From: Bacillota bacterium
GTDB lineage: Bacteria; Bacillota; Clostridia; Lachnospirales; Lachnospiraceae
Assembly: GCA_023416695.1 (NCBI GenBank)
Contig: JAEZGY010000023.1
Location: 1-64,000, forward strand
Direction: 5' to 3'
DNA length: 64,000 nt
How positions within the stretch are numbered: position 1 is the first letter of the stretch; each line of letters begins with the position of its first letter. Of the stretch, positions 52,327 through 61,048 are shown in pieces. A program made the translations under genes and the position numbers. Under the pieces are notes generated by a model that did not search any database, was not told the DNA's origin, and worked only from the letters and a program-made list of their open reading frames with translations.

Positions 52327-53535
52327 CTATATCCTTACAAACTTCTTCTTTCCAATCTTCATAACGTCACCTTCCACTAACACCCTATCTAATTCTTCGT
52401 CATTTATTTGCTCCCCATTAATACGAATTCCTCCTTGTTTAACAAGACGAAGAAACTCACTTTTACTTTTTACATAGTCCATGGCAATCAGATGAGGAAT
52501 GCTATCACCAACCGTTCTCTTATCCTCCTCTAATGACAGTGTTGGGATATCCTTAGGAATAGCTTTTTTACTAAAGGCCTCCTCATAAAAGGAGATGGCT
52601 CTTAAAAGCTCCTCCTCTGTGTGGTAGAGTCCTGTGATAATTTTTGCTAACTTAAGCTTACTATCTCTTGGATTTGCACCATTTAGCAAATCATCCTTGA
52701 TTTTATCAATCTCGTCTGGATGTTCGTCTGTGGTTAACTCAAAGTACTTAATAATGAGAGCATCCGGTACTTCCATCACCTTTTTAAACATTACTTCTGC
52801 TGGTTCATTTACCCCAATATAGTTGCCAAGGCTTTTGCTCATCTTCTCGACACCGTCTGTCCCCTCCAATATCGGCATAAAGAGAGCCACCTGTTGCTCC
52901 AAACCCATTACTTTTTGCAAGGTTCGCCCCATAAGCACATTAAAGGTTTGGTCGGTACCACCTAACTCAATATCTGCACAAATTTCTACAGAATCGTAGG
53001 CTTGCATGAGAGGATAAAAAAATTCATGAATTCCAATTGGAACCCCATTCTTATAACGGTTTTTAAAGTCATCTCGCTCAAGCATCCTAGCTACAGTGGA
53101 GGTTGCCGCTAACTTTATTACCTCTTCGAAGGTTAGCTTTGATAGCCACTCACTATTAAAACGGACGACTGTTTTCTCCTGATCTAGTACTTTAAATATC
53201 TGCTCACAGTAAGTAAGGGCATTCTCCTTTACCTGTTCCTCTGACAGTGCTACTCTTCCTTTTGATTTGCCAGTTGGATCACCGATTTTACCAGTAAAAT
53301 CACCTATAATGATTACTGCCTGATGCCCCAGTTCTTGAAGCTGTCTAATCTTTCTTAAAACCACAGCATGGCCAAGGTGAATATCTGGGGCAGAAGGATC
53401 TAAGCCAAGCTTAATGGTAAGTGGCTTATTTTCTTTGTAGGACTTAGTAAGTTTGGTTAGTAGTTCCTCCTCATTGACACACTGATGAGCTCCTTTGCAA
53501 ATAATACGCATTTGCTCCTTTGGTGATAACATCAT
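52327..53535 (-). CDS. tyrS: Tyrosyl-tRNA synthetase
   Basis: Class I synthetase that charges tRNA-Tyr, 402 residues. The HIGH-type motif is HLGH in LDPSAPDIHLGHAVVLRKI (about 46-64), the tyrosine/ATP region follows (IIGDFTGKIGDPTGKS), the second motif is EKMSKSLGNY (near 232-241), and an S4 RNA-binding domain forms the C terminus (about 340-402). The LGLDPSAPDIHLGH wording fits the TyrZ-like bacterial subgroup. Two adjacent ATG codons exist, with AAGGAGAT upstream. Expression is controlled by the T-box leader next to it. Confidence 0.93.
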   Translation of the reverse strand: MMLSPKEQMRIICKGAHQCVNEEELLTKLTKSYKENKPLTIKLGLDPSAPDIHLGHAVVLRKIRQLQELGHQAVIIIGDFTGKIGDPTGKSKGRVALSEEQVKENALTYCEQIFKVLDQEKTVVRFNSEWLSKLTFEEVIKLAATSTVARMLERDDFKNRYKNGVPIGIHEFFYPLMQAYDSVEICADIELGGTDQTFNVLMGRTLQKVMGLEQQVALFMPILEGTDGVEKMSKSLGNYIGVNEPAEVMFKKVMEVPDALIIKYFELTTDEHPDEIDKIKDDLLNGANPRDSKLKLAKIITGLYHTEEELLRAISFYEEAFSKKAIPKDIPTLSLEEDKRTVGDSIPHLIAMDYVKSKSEFLRLVKQGGIRINGEQINDEELDRVLVEGDVMKIGKKKFVRI

Positions 53536-53589
53536 TTAACATCTCCTTGTTTAATATTAATAAATACTTGGCATTACACTAAGAAATGA

Positions 53590-53891
53590 AAAAACTCCCA
53601 TCCTCATGTTTCCATAAGGACGAGAGTGACTCTCGCGTTACCACCTTAAGTTTATAGATAGCTCACACTATCTACCTCAGCAGGTACAGCCTTAGCGATA
53701 CCCTTGCACTTGATTACGGTGTGCTCTCCGTCGTAGCCTACTTAATCCATTCGTTCGGTACGCAGCTCCAAGACGTATTCACATCCCCTATCCATGAGCC
53801 TCTCATCAACCGGCATCTTTCTGTTTGGAATCGAACATGCTACTCTTTCTTTTCATAGCCTTTTCTTATACTGTAATGCAGTTATTTAATT
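53590..53891 (-). promoter_or_regulatory. T-box riboswitch (tyrosine) of tyrS
   Basis: The leader carries the T-box sequence GGTGGTAACGCG (53634-53645), a Stem I with GAATACGTC in its specifier loop, giving a UAC tyrosine specifier at 53775-53777, and a terminator ACTCTCGTCCTTATG-GAAA-CATGAGGATGGGAGT (53594-53627) followed by a T run. Uncharged tRNA-Tyr would bind the specifier and T-box bulge and favour the antiterminator, turning tyrS on. Confidence 0.92.
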
Positions 53892-53897
53892 GAACTG

Positions 53898-53926
53898 ATA
53901 GTATCACTTTATGGGTACTTCGTCAA
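53898..53926 (-). promoter_or_regulatory. Promoter of the tyrS T-box leader
   Basis: TTGACG (53921-53926) and TACTAT (53898-53903) are separated by 17 bases, placing the start of transcription just before Stem I of the T-box. Confidence 0.75.
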
Positions 53927-53971
53927 GGAATTTTACTTATATTCTCTATACACATGAAGATACCCCTCTTC

Positions 53972-54820
53972 CTATAGATACAGTTCTCCCTTTGAAAGAA
54001 TGGTTACATGTCCAGATACTAAAATCTCCCCGCTACCCTCATTACAGCTAACCTTTATGATGCTAGGCCTATTTAAGTAGCTTCCTTGATTGATTACGAT
54101 GGTCTCACTCTTGTTATAAACAGAGTGCTTGTAGAGATAGGCTCCCATAGGGCCTGCTGCACTTCCTGTTGCTACATCTTCAGCACCGCCATAGTTCTCC
54201 CAGGTTCGACCTTCCATCCTAGCGATATCAAAGATATAGGTAAATTTTGCGTCATTTTCAGCTAAAAGTTCTTCAAAGTTTTCACTTGTTATTCTTGCTG
54301 TACCTTGTCCACTTTTTACTGGAACTAGTAGATATGGTAAGCCTGTGGAAACAACCTCCATGGGGTACTCATGGCATAAATCCTCTAGTTTTAGATTAAG
54401 AGCTTCGCAGTACTTACTTCTCCACTCCTGGCTAACTTCTTTTCCCCATACAGGTACGCCTTGATTCATGACAACCTCATACCCTTGGTTCATTTTTTTG
54501 GAATTTGTGACTACCTCTTTATGAGCTAGTTGAAAGGTAATTGCTTTATCCATTTCATTTTGAAACTTTTCACTATGTACTACAGCTGCTGCCCCTAGAA
54601 TAGGGTGTCCTGCAAAGTCTAGCTCCTCCTGAGTCGTAAATATCCTTGCTTCATAGGTATCTTTTGTTTTCTCCATTAAGAAAATGGTTTCAAACTGCTT
54701 GAATTCACAGGCTATCTGTTGCATCATTTCTTGACTTAACACACTTTCTACAAAAACAACGGTGAGACCATTTCCGGAAAATGGTCCTTTGCTAAATACG
54801 TCTACATGTAATATCTTCAT
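53972..54820 (-). CDS. PhzF-family isomerase
   Basis: A 282-residue member of the PhzF/diaminopimelate-epimerase fold. The N terminus HVDVFSKGPFSGNGLTVVF holds the usual P-x-x-G-N pattern; the active-site Glu is in FKQFETIFLM (near 45) and DFAGHPILGAA (near 68-78) is the second substrate loop; GGAEDVATGSAAGPMGAYL completes the C-terminal half. PhzF isomerises an intermediate in phenazine synthesis, but no phenazine genes are near and most homologues have unknown substrates. GGAGG precedes the start. Confidence 0.88.
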   Translation of the reverse strand: MKILHVDVFSKGPFSGNGLTVVFVESVLSQEMMQQIACEFKQFETIFLMEKTKDTYEARIFTTQEELDFAGHPILGAAAVVHSEKFQNEMDKAITFQLAHKEVVTNSKKMNQGYEVVMNQGVPVWGKEVSQEWRSKYCEALNLKLEDLCHEYPMEVVSTGLPYLLVPVKSGQGTARITSENFEELLAENDAKFTYIFDIARMEGRTWENYGGAEDVATGSAAGPMGAYLYKHSVYNKSETIVINQGSYLNRPSIIKVSCNEGSGEILVSGHVTILSKGELYL

Positions 54821-54835
54821 AATACCTCCATTTTA

Positions 54836-55417
54836 TCAAAACCCCATTAATTCTCTTATGTAATCTGTAGTATCCTTGTTCTCCAGCATTTCTAATAGGC
54901 GAAATGCAACTTCAGGCGCCGTTTGTGGACAGTAAGACGTAATAATATTTCCGTCTACAACTACTGGCTCATTAAGTACCGTGATACCCTCATAGGTAGC
55001 AAGCTCCTTCTGCCTAATACCATCTTTTAAATGATAGGTGGTTGCCTTTCTACCATGTAACACACCACTTTTAGCTAGGGCAAAGGCTGCCACACAGATC
55101 GTTGCAATGGGTTTCACTTGACGGTGAAACTCACAAATCAGCTTTGAGGTTTCTTCCTGAAATGCCTCCTCACGGAATCCGTATTCTTTAAATCCACCTG
55201 GAATTGCAAGTGCATCATACTCCTCTACACGGATTTCTTCTATGGTTGTATCCATTACCACAGGTACACCAAAGGTGCTTTGTACTGTTTTACTAAAACC
55301 ACAGGTTGTTACATGAATGTCTACGTTAGCCTCGTCTCTTGCCCATCCCATGACATCAATAAAAACACTAAACTCCATAGTCTCAAAGCCTTTTAAACAT
55401 AATAATAATACCTTCAT
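54836..55417 (-). CDS. DJ-1/PfpI-family protein
   Basis: A 193-residue glutamine-amidotransferase-like protein. The nucleophile elbow is TICVAAFALA (Cys near 107), the conserved Glu is in the early IDVMGW-region loops, and the terminal ITSYCPQTAPEVAFRLLE matches the DJ-1 group. Members act in glyoxal or redox defence or as chaperones; a specific activity cannot be read here. GGGAAGG precedes the start. It lies 15 bases before the phzF-like gene and is probably co-transcribed. Confidence 0.87.
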   Translation of the reverse strand: MKVLLLCLKGFETMEFSVFIDVMGWARDEANVDIHVTTCGFSKTVQSTFGVPVVMDTTIEEIRVEEYDALAIPGGFKEYGFREEAFQEETSKLICEFHRQVKPIATICVAAFALAKSGVLHGRKATTYHLKDGIRQKELATYEGITVLNEPVVVDGNIITSYCPQTAPEVAFRLLEMLENKDTTDYIRELMGF

Positions 55418-55471
55418 CTTACTACCTTCCCTTTTTCAAAAAGTAACCGCATTCATTCCCCAATGTCATCA

Positions 55472-56500
55472 TTATATCATATTTTCTTGTTTTTTCTGCC
55501 TAACATTCTTTACAATATCCAGAAACCACTCATACATTTCTCTTTCTTCAATTGTTTCTAGTTTTTCCTTGTCAATGACTACATGAGTATTTGTAAGCTT
55601 AGCCACTGTATGTAATGGTTCATAATTTAAGGCAGACAAGCTACTAAACTGCTTCCATTCCTCAATAGGGATATCCCCTTTCTCTACTGCTTTATTTAAG
55701 GTTGTATAGACTCCTTTATGCATCAAGTTTAGCCCTTCCTTAAAACCAACTTTCTCACAAAGATAGCTATCAATTTCTAGCCATAACTGCTCTATACTCT
55801 TTTGCCTGGTGCGAAGGCTTTCCATACTCATATCCCCTGTACTTAGAATTGCAGCAAGTCGACTCTCATAGTTTTCTGGCTTCCATGGTAAGGAATGACT
55901 CATATGTAGTAACCATTTCTCATGAGGAATATATTCTCTATTGGCTATGTATAAGCACGAAATAAGAGGTTTTATGGCATTATTCAAGCAGTAATGTCCC
56001 TGCACTGGATCTTCTCGATAGATCCAGATATCACCTGCAAGCTTATAGCTCCACCATGCTTCAAACATAAGACCTTCCCCTTTACTTTCCACTACCTTGG
56101 TGGCAAGCTTTTGGTCAAATAAGGCCTTTAATTCTCCCTTTTCGTCATAAACAATCTTTGCATAGGACAAATCCCACAACGATACACTGTCGTATTCTCT
56201 TTGTAGTTCCTCCTCATAATTTAGAAGCTTTACATCATATAAGTATCCATCAAGCATTGTAATGCCTAAACTAACTGGGGTTTTCTTTTCCTGATAGCTT
56301 CTATATGCCTCATCATGAAGAAAGATTACCACATCTATTTCTGATAAACGGTCCCCATAGCCCCTAGACAAACCTCCATCTAACATAATTCCAGCAATTC
56401 CATCAAACTCTTTGAATCTGTGCAAATTCTTATATAAGGCATCTAGAAGCTCCTCTAAACAGTTATCTTTTGTAATATTTACTATTGGTCTATTTTTCAT
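55472..56500 (-). CDS. Nucleotidyltransferase-domain protein
   Basis: About 342 residues. The N terminus has a minimal nucleotidyltransferase motif: GGLSRGYGDRLSEIDVVIFL (about 42-61), corresponding to the G-S-x-x-R-G...S-D-I-D core with Glu in place of the first Asp, followed by a second acidic strand near DGYLYDVKLL. The C-terminal 230 residues are helical with no recognised domain. Relatives include antibiotic-modifying and DUF4037-type proteins; the substrate is unknown. The ATG at 56500 is preferred for spacing, with an alternative at 56512. Confidence 0.65.
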   Translation of the reverse strand: MKNRPIVNITKDNCLEELLDALYKNLHRFKEFDGIAGIMLDGGLSRGYGDRLSEIDVVIFLHDEAYRSYQEKKTPVSLGITMLDGYLYDVKLLNYEEELQREYDSVSLWDLSYAKIVYDEKGELKALFDQKLATKVVESKGEGLMFEAWWSYKLAGDIWIYREDPVQGHYCLNNAIKPLISCLYIANREYIPHEKWLLHMSHSLPWKPENYESRLAAILSTGDMSMESLRTRQKSIEQLWLEIDSYLCEKVGFKEGLNLMHKGVYTTLNKAVEKGDIPIEEWKQFSSLSALNYEPLHTVAKLTNTHVVIDKEKLETIEEREMYEWFLDIVKNVRQKKQENMI

Positions 56501-56539
56501 ATTGATTCCCATCCTTTATTATATTGTGTGATAACATAA

Positions 56540-56566
56540 CAAAAAGCTGTGGATTTCTCCACAGCT
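56540..56566 (-). terminator. Rho-independent terminator (acyltransferase transcript)
   Basis: Perfect nine-base-pair stem AGCTGTGGA/TCCACAGCT (56545-56553 and 56558-56566) with a four-base loop and a T run on the minus strand. It lies about 295 bases past the acyltransferase gene. The space between, 56571-56860, shows no gene I can support; a 27-codon plus-strand frame there lacks a ribosome binding site. Confidence 0.7.
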
Positions 56567-56860
56567 AGTAAACAAAATTATGAGCTATGTGGAAAATTTG
56601 ATAAAATCATATTCAAGGTATAGAAATAAAACTGTCCTCAAACAGTTACTATTCTCTATATAATTATGATTTTACTGTATTCTCCACGTGCTACTTATAT
56701 TACCGATTATGTAATATCAAGAGTACCGGATAAGGTCACCTCGACTTTATTATTTATTCATGTTATGTTATCACTTTTTTATAGTACCACCTGGGGATGA
56801 TTTATGTCAATGGTTCTTTACATGAGATAGTGTAAAGAAACCCTGAATATTCCTCCTAAC

Positions 56861-57943
56861 CTATTTTCTCTTTTTTACAGGCTTTAAACCATATAAAAAT
56901 GCCAACACTGGAATTCTAATGATGATTTCACTAGTAAGAATCGTCATAATTAGAGCTCCTACCATAGGCAGAACATATAATAGAAGGATGTGGCTTTCCA
57001 ACACCTTTGATAACCCATACTGAAATACCAGTAACCATACAAAATGAAAGATATAAAAAGCAAAAGACCTACTAGATAAATACCTCGTTAACCGATTATC
57101 CTGTTGAAAGCCATTTCTTGCATAACCTAGAATCGCCATCATCAAACACCAAGAGGCGATAAACATAATCATCGTATTGACTATCTCATTGGTAAACTCC
57201 ATCCAGATACAAAGATAGGTATAAATTACATCAGCTACGAGTCCAACACACAAAAAGAAAGCCTTATATCTCGCTATCTTATCCATAACCCTCTCTTCTG
57301 AAATCACATAATAGCCAAGTATAAATAATATGAGATACGTTCCAATACTCTTATCTGCTATTTTAAGTACAGGATACATAACAAGAGGAACCCCACCTAA
57401 CAGTGCAATATGTACTATGTTTAGTCCTTTGCAACTAAACTGTGGTTTTAGTTTCCTCTGTAAAATGATCACAAACGCTGTTAATAAGGACACGATAAAT
57501 AGATAAAGAATAAACCAAAGATGAGCCGGTGTAAAACCACCATCATACCCTGTTAACATCGTGAACTTGGTAAAATAGACTTGATAATGTGTAAAAAAAT
57601 TACCTGTATAACCGCAATTATAGCAGTCTGCTATATATGTCATACAAGCGACTACGGTACAACTACCAATCACAAAAGGCAAAAGGAGTTTTTTCACTCT
57701 CTCAATCAGAAATTCTCCTATGGTTCGTCTTTGAAAGGCAAACCTAGCACTGACTCCTGCTAACAAAAATAACAATGGCATATACCATGGACTAATGGTT
57801 GTAATAACAGAGCTTAACGCTTTATTGCTTCCAAAATAAACATAGTTACCTTCTCCCCAGCAGTTCCATGCCATGGCTGCATGAAATGGAATTAATAGCA
57901 GAATACAGGTCCACCTAAGATTATCAATGTAATGTTTTCTCAT
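56861..57943 (-). CDS. Acyltransferase-3 family membrane protein
   Basis: A 360-residue, ten-helix acyltransferase (MdoC/OpgC-like) that decorates extracytoplasmic glycans. The family beginning RKHYIDNLRWTCILLLIPFH (about 2-21) includes the conserved Asp, Arg and His, and a second signature near 73-110 is FAFQRRTIGEFLIERVKKLLLPF. Donor and acceptor are unknown. CGAGGAGAG precedes the start. It is transcribed alone, with its own distal terminator. Confidence 0.85.
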   Translation of the reverse strand: MRKHYIDNLRWTCILLLIPFHAAMAWNCWGEGNYVYFGSNKALSSVITTISPWYMPLLFLLAGVSARFAFQRRTIGEFLIERVKKLLLPFVIGSCTVVACMTYIADCYNCGYTGNFFTHYQVYFTKFTMLTGYDGGFTPAHLWFILYLFIVSLLTAFVIILQRKLKPQFSCKGLNIVHIALLGGVPLVMYPVLKIADKSIGTYLILFILGYYVISEERVMDKIARYKAFFLCVGLVADVIYTYLCIWMEFTNEIVNTMIMFIASWCLMMAILGYARNGFQQDNRLTRYLSSRSFAFYIFHFVWLLVFQYGLSKVLESHILLLYVLPMVGALIMTILTSEIIIRIPVLAFLYGLKPVKKRK

Positions 57944-58026
57944 AAACTACTCTCCTCGTTTGGATCTACAAAAGACAAGTCTATTGATTACTTCTAAACT
58001 CCTTTGATACACTTGTGTTCAGTGAA

Positions 58027-58914
58027 CTATGCATGAGATAGCAGTGGAAACATCCTTTTCTCTTCATTAAATGAGGTAAAAACTCTACCCTTCACAAATA
58101 GAGTAGTATTCTCTTCACAGACTTCCTCTATCTCATATCCTTCCTTACAAAGTGGAGTAAAGCCCAGTACTACCTTGTTGATTTTGCTTCCAAAGGCACT
58201 AGCAATGTTATCTATATTCACCACTTTTTCAGAAAAAATCATATGTAGTAATAACCGATCTTCCTTAATTTCAGCCACAACATAAGCTTTATCCCCTTCT
58301 ATGTAATACACGTTGCTTTTCATAAACTGTGTCACATAAAACATAATTAATCCTTTGTTATGAATCATAGCAAAGGAGCTGTTGCTTATGGATGTATCTA
58401 TGGCCTTCTCTAAAAGAAGCCTTGCCTCTTTATTGTTCATTTCAATTTGTCTGGCTGGCTTACAACTCATTTCTTTGGAGCCAGCTATTATGACTTTGGA
58501 ATATTGATATTCTGTTGCTTTTTCATACCCAAACTTAGGATAATAGTCTAATACACTATCATTAGCAAACAGATAAAAACCATCTACCATATGTATAAAG
58601 TCATTTTCAATCTCTTTCATAAGGATCTTGGTTAGGCCTTGATTACGGTACTCTTTGTCCGTCATTACGGTACCTAGTTGAATGTAGGTTTTATGTTCTC
58701 CATCACACATAAACTCCATCTTATTTACCGATATGTTAGAGACTACCTTATTGTCTATCACAATGGAATAGGGGTTGTAGTTATCTGTCCAGTACCCATT
58801 CTGATACCAACCTTCAAAGTCTAGCCCAAAGGTCTCCCCTGCTAGCTCATTAAAACTCTTTCTTAATACATCATCCTGACGATAGTTCTTTCTTACTTCA
58901 TATACGTAATTCAT
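58027..58914 (-). CDS. GNAT family acetyltransferase (Eis-like N-terminal domain)
   Basis: A 295-residue protein whose first 150 residues form a GNAT domain: a start of NYVYEVRKNYRQDDVLRKSF, central IQLGTVMTDKEYRNQGLTKILM with the acetyl-CoA loop R-x-Q-G-L (near 91-95), and FANDSVLDYYPKFGYEKA. The remaining 145 residues are a second alpha/beta domain. Function unknown. It overlaps the upstream methyltransferase gene by ATGA, so they are translated together. Confidence 0.82.
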   Translation of the reverse strand: MNYVYEVRKNYRQDDVLRKSFNELAGETFGLDFEGWYQNGYWTDNYNPYSIVIDNKVVSNISVNKMEFMCDGEHKTYIQLGTVMTDKEYRNQGLTKILMKEIENDFIHMVDGFYLFANDSVLDYYPKFGYEKATEYQYSKVIIAGSKEMSCKPARQIEMNNKEARLLLEKAIDTSISNSSFAMIHNKGLIMFYVTQFMKSNVYYIEGDKAYVVAEIKEDRLLLHMIFSEKVVNIDNIASAFGSKINKVVLGFTPLCKEGYEIEEVCEENTTLFVKGRVFTSFNEEKRMFPLLSHA

Positions 58915-59543
58915 AATTTTTTCCCTTTCTGACTATTATTACACTGAACCACACAAGAATAATCTGTGGAAAACATCTTTTCCACTTCAAAATGATGACT
59001 AGCAAAATACTCTTTTTTACCCAATTTGATAAACGTTTTAAATGGCTTTGGCTCGCATAGTCGAATAAGAAAAAATAATATTTTTTGTCTGATTTTGGTT
59101 GGTCGCTCCCATTCCAACACAATCACTTTTCCATCCGGCTTTAGTATCCTGTGGACCTCCTGAAGGATTTTTCTATTAAGCTCCTCTGTGGTCTCATGTA
59201 GTACTAAGCCAAGAATGACATAATCAAAATAATGATCTGGTAATTTGGTATCCGTTGCATCTCTAACCACTGTGTTTACATTAGTTAGTTGGAGCTCATT
59301 TATTATATCCGCCGCTATAGCGAGCATCTCTTTAGATATATCTAATCCTGTTATCTGAAGCTTTTGCTTCTTTCTCGCTAGCTCTATACTATTGCTCATA
59401 GTCCCACAACAAAGATCAAGTACTTTACTGTCTTCATCAGGAATTAACTCCATGATTTTCTTCCTTGGGTTTCTTGGCGTATTGCGAAAATAAATTATGT
59501 CAAGCAACCCGTATGTCTTAGATATCATTTTATATGATGGCAT
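58911..59543 (-). CDS. Class I SAM-dependent methyltransferase (UbiE-like)
   Basis: A 210-residue methyltransferase. Motif I is VLDLCCGTMSNSIELA (about 36-51), with Gly and two Cys in the SAM loop; motif II is ITGLDISKEML (acidic at the loop end); motif III/post-I follows as YVILGLVLHET...EVHRILKPDGKVIVLEWERP. The C terminus keeps the short helical cap of the family. The substrate is unknown. It overlaps the GNAT gene by four bases. AGGGGAG precedes the start. Confidence 0.87.
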   Translation of the reverse strand: MPSYKMISKTYGLLDIIYFRNTPRNPRKKIMELIPDEDSKVLDLCCGTMSNSIELARKKQKLQITGLDISKEMLAIAADIINELQLTNVNTVVRDATDTKLPDHYFDYVILGLVLHETTEELNRKILQEVHRILKPDGKVIVLEWERPTKIRQKILFFLIRLCEPKPFKTFIKLGKKEYFASHHFEVEKMFSTDYSCVVQCNNSQKGKKL

Positions 59544-59565
59544 TTAGAATCTCCCCTACTACAGT

Positions 59566-59949
59566 TTACTTTGATACTCCTATTACATTACCCTCTTCAT
59601 CCGTTATGTACGTACCTTTTGTCATATCCAACAATACATATTGGTTTCCCCATTTGTCACCAACGACTGCACATTTCCCAATAGGAATATCAAACGTTGG
59701 GCAAACAATCTCTCCACCTGCTTTTACATATTCCTCTAACGCAGCCTCTACATCTTCTACTTTAAAATCTACATTCATATTCTTTCTGTCGGTCTGGATG
59801 ACAACCTCTGTTATCCCTTCTTTCATTCCCAAACCTGCTGATGTAGTTTCTCTCCATAATAACTTTAGCCCTAAGGACTGACAGTAAAATGTAATACCTT
59901 CATCTAAGTTATCCACATACAGTTCAATGCAATCAACATTTATAAACAT
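59566..59949 (-). CDS. VOC/glyoxalase-like superfamily protein
   Basis: A 127-residue vicinal-oxygen-chelate protein of two beta-alpha-beta3 units: VDCIELYVDNLDEGITFYCQ (about 4-23) and VDFKVEDVEAALEEYVKAGG (about 58-77), ending with a DKWGNQYVLLDMTKG strand. Likely metal ligands are Glu at the first strand and Glu/Gln later, but the full set is not clear. The ATG at 59949 is preferred (AGGAGG just upstream) to a start at 59967. A small stress enzyme or antibiotic-binding relative is plausible. Confidence 0.8.
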   Translation of the reverse strand: MFINVDCIELYVDNLDEGITFYCQSLGLKLLWRETTSAGLGMKEGITEVVIQTDRKNMNVDFKVEDVEAALEEYVKAGGEIVCPTFDIPIGKCAVVGDKWGNQYVLLDMTKGTYITDEEGNVIGVSK

Positions 59950-59977
59950 AGTAATCCTCCTATCCACAAGGTAGTAG

Positions 59978-60808
59978 CTATTCTTTTAAATTAGACTCAC
60001 TTAAAAATTGCTGTATCTGCTCACTTGGAATCATTGCACCTGAAAGAAACTTTCCTAAAAAATTTGTGGAACCACCGATATTGACACCGACAATTTCCAT
60101 ACTATTATTTAAAACTACCCCTCCACTGCTGCCAGGAGCTTCGTATGCACTATGTTGAAGAACCATATTAGATGGAAGGCCATCACTTGTCCAAAATTCC
60201 ACTAATCCCTTTGATTTTATTTCCCCGTAGGTCTTAGCAAATTTCTCCCCATCTGGATTACTAATTACCGCTATACGTTCTTGATAATCTGGATTTTTCT
60301 CAGCAATGGGTAGAACTGCTAATTCTCTATCAGATGTAAAATGAATGACTGCCAAATCAAAGGTTTTATCCGTATAAATAACCTCTGCCTTTGCAAATTG
60401 TCCATAGTATTCTGATAAAGAAATATGGGTTTTCGAGTTAGCACTATACTCCGTATAGGTAGGTGAACCATATGGAATTATAATAAATTCGCCACTGTTC
60501 TTCTCTGATACAACATGGCTTGCCGTTAATGCATAATAATGATTCCCTTTTCGTTCAAAAATGACTCCACTTGCTCCCAAGTTATAGCTAGAAACCATAC
60601 TGCCTGATTTTGTAGTTGTATTGGTTACAATATTGATATTGGCATGTAACACACTTTCGGTGATAGAATCTTCTAGTTCTTTATATACTCTAGTTTTGCA
60701 CTGATAATCATAGATTGCTGGATTGATAAATACTATAAAACAGCATATAAGAACTGATACTATGACTATTACTATACTAATTACAATATCCTTCTTCTTT
60801 TTCCCCAT
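59978..60808 (-). CDS. Membrane-anchored trypsin-like serine protease
   Basis: A 276-residue protein with a Lys-rich start, an N-terminal helix (about 8-31), and an external chymotrypsin-fold protease domain (S1C/HtrA-like). The triad is complete: His in ALTASHVV (near 98), Asp in FDLAVIHF (near 144), and Ser in APGSSGGVV (near 224). There is no PDZ domain, unlike typical HtrA. It probably acts in envelope protein quality control or stress signalling. AGGGGAG precedes the start. Confidence 0.85.
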   Translation of the reverse strand: MGKKKKDIVISIVIVIVSVLICCFIVFINPAIYDYQCKTRVYKELEDSITESVLHANINIVTNTTTKSGSMVSSYNLGASGVIFERKGNHYYALTASHVVSEKNSGEFIIIPYGSPTYTEYSANSKTHISLSEYYGQFAKAEVIYTDKTFDLAVIHFTSDRELAVLPIAEKNPDYQERIAVISNPDGEKFAKTYGEIKSKGLVEFWTSDGLPSNMVLQHSAYEAPGSSGGVVLNNSMEIVGVNIGGSTNFLGKFLSGAMIPSEQIQQFLSESNLKE

Positions 60809-61048
60809 AAATAACTCCCCTTATGTAAGTGGACAATCAAACATAAGATCACCACAATCCACATAACCTCCTCTTATATTCTCCACTTTTTTACAAGCTT
60901 ACTTAATAGTTATACTTATATGGTTGAAAATGTCAACCTTTATATTTTAAGAGCTTTTGGCAAAACCATATAACGGGGAACTCTAATATGTGCAGCCATA
61001 TTTAAGATGCCCCATACTACTTCTCCAATATCCTTTTCTCTATCTCTT

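Noticed and set aside
56583..56666. 27-codon plus-strand frame after the terminator at 56566
   Set aside because: No ribosome binding site, no promoter and no recognisable sequence.
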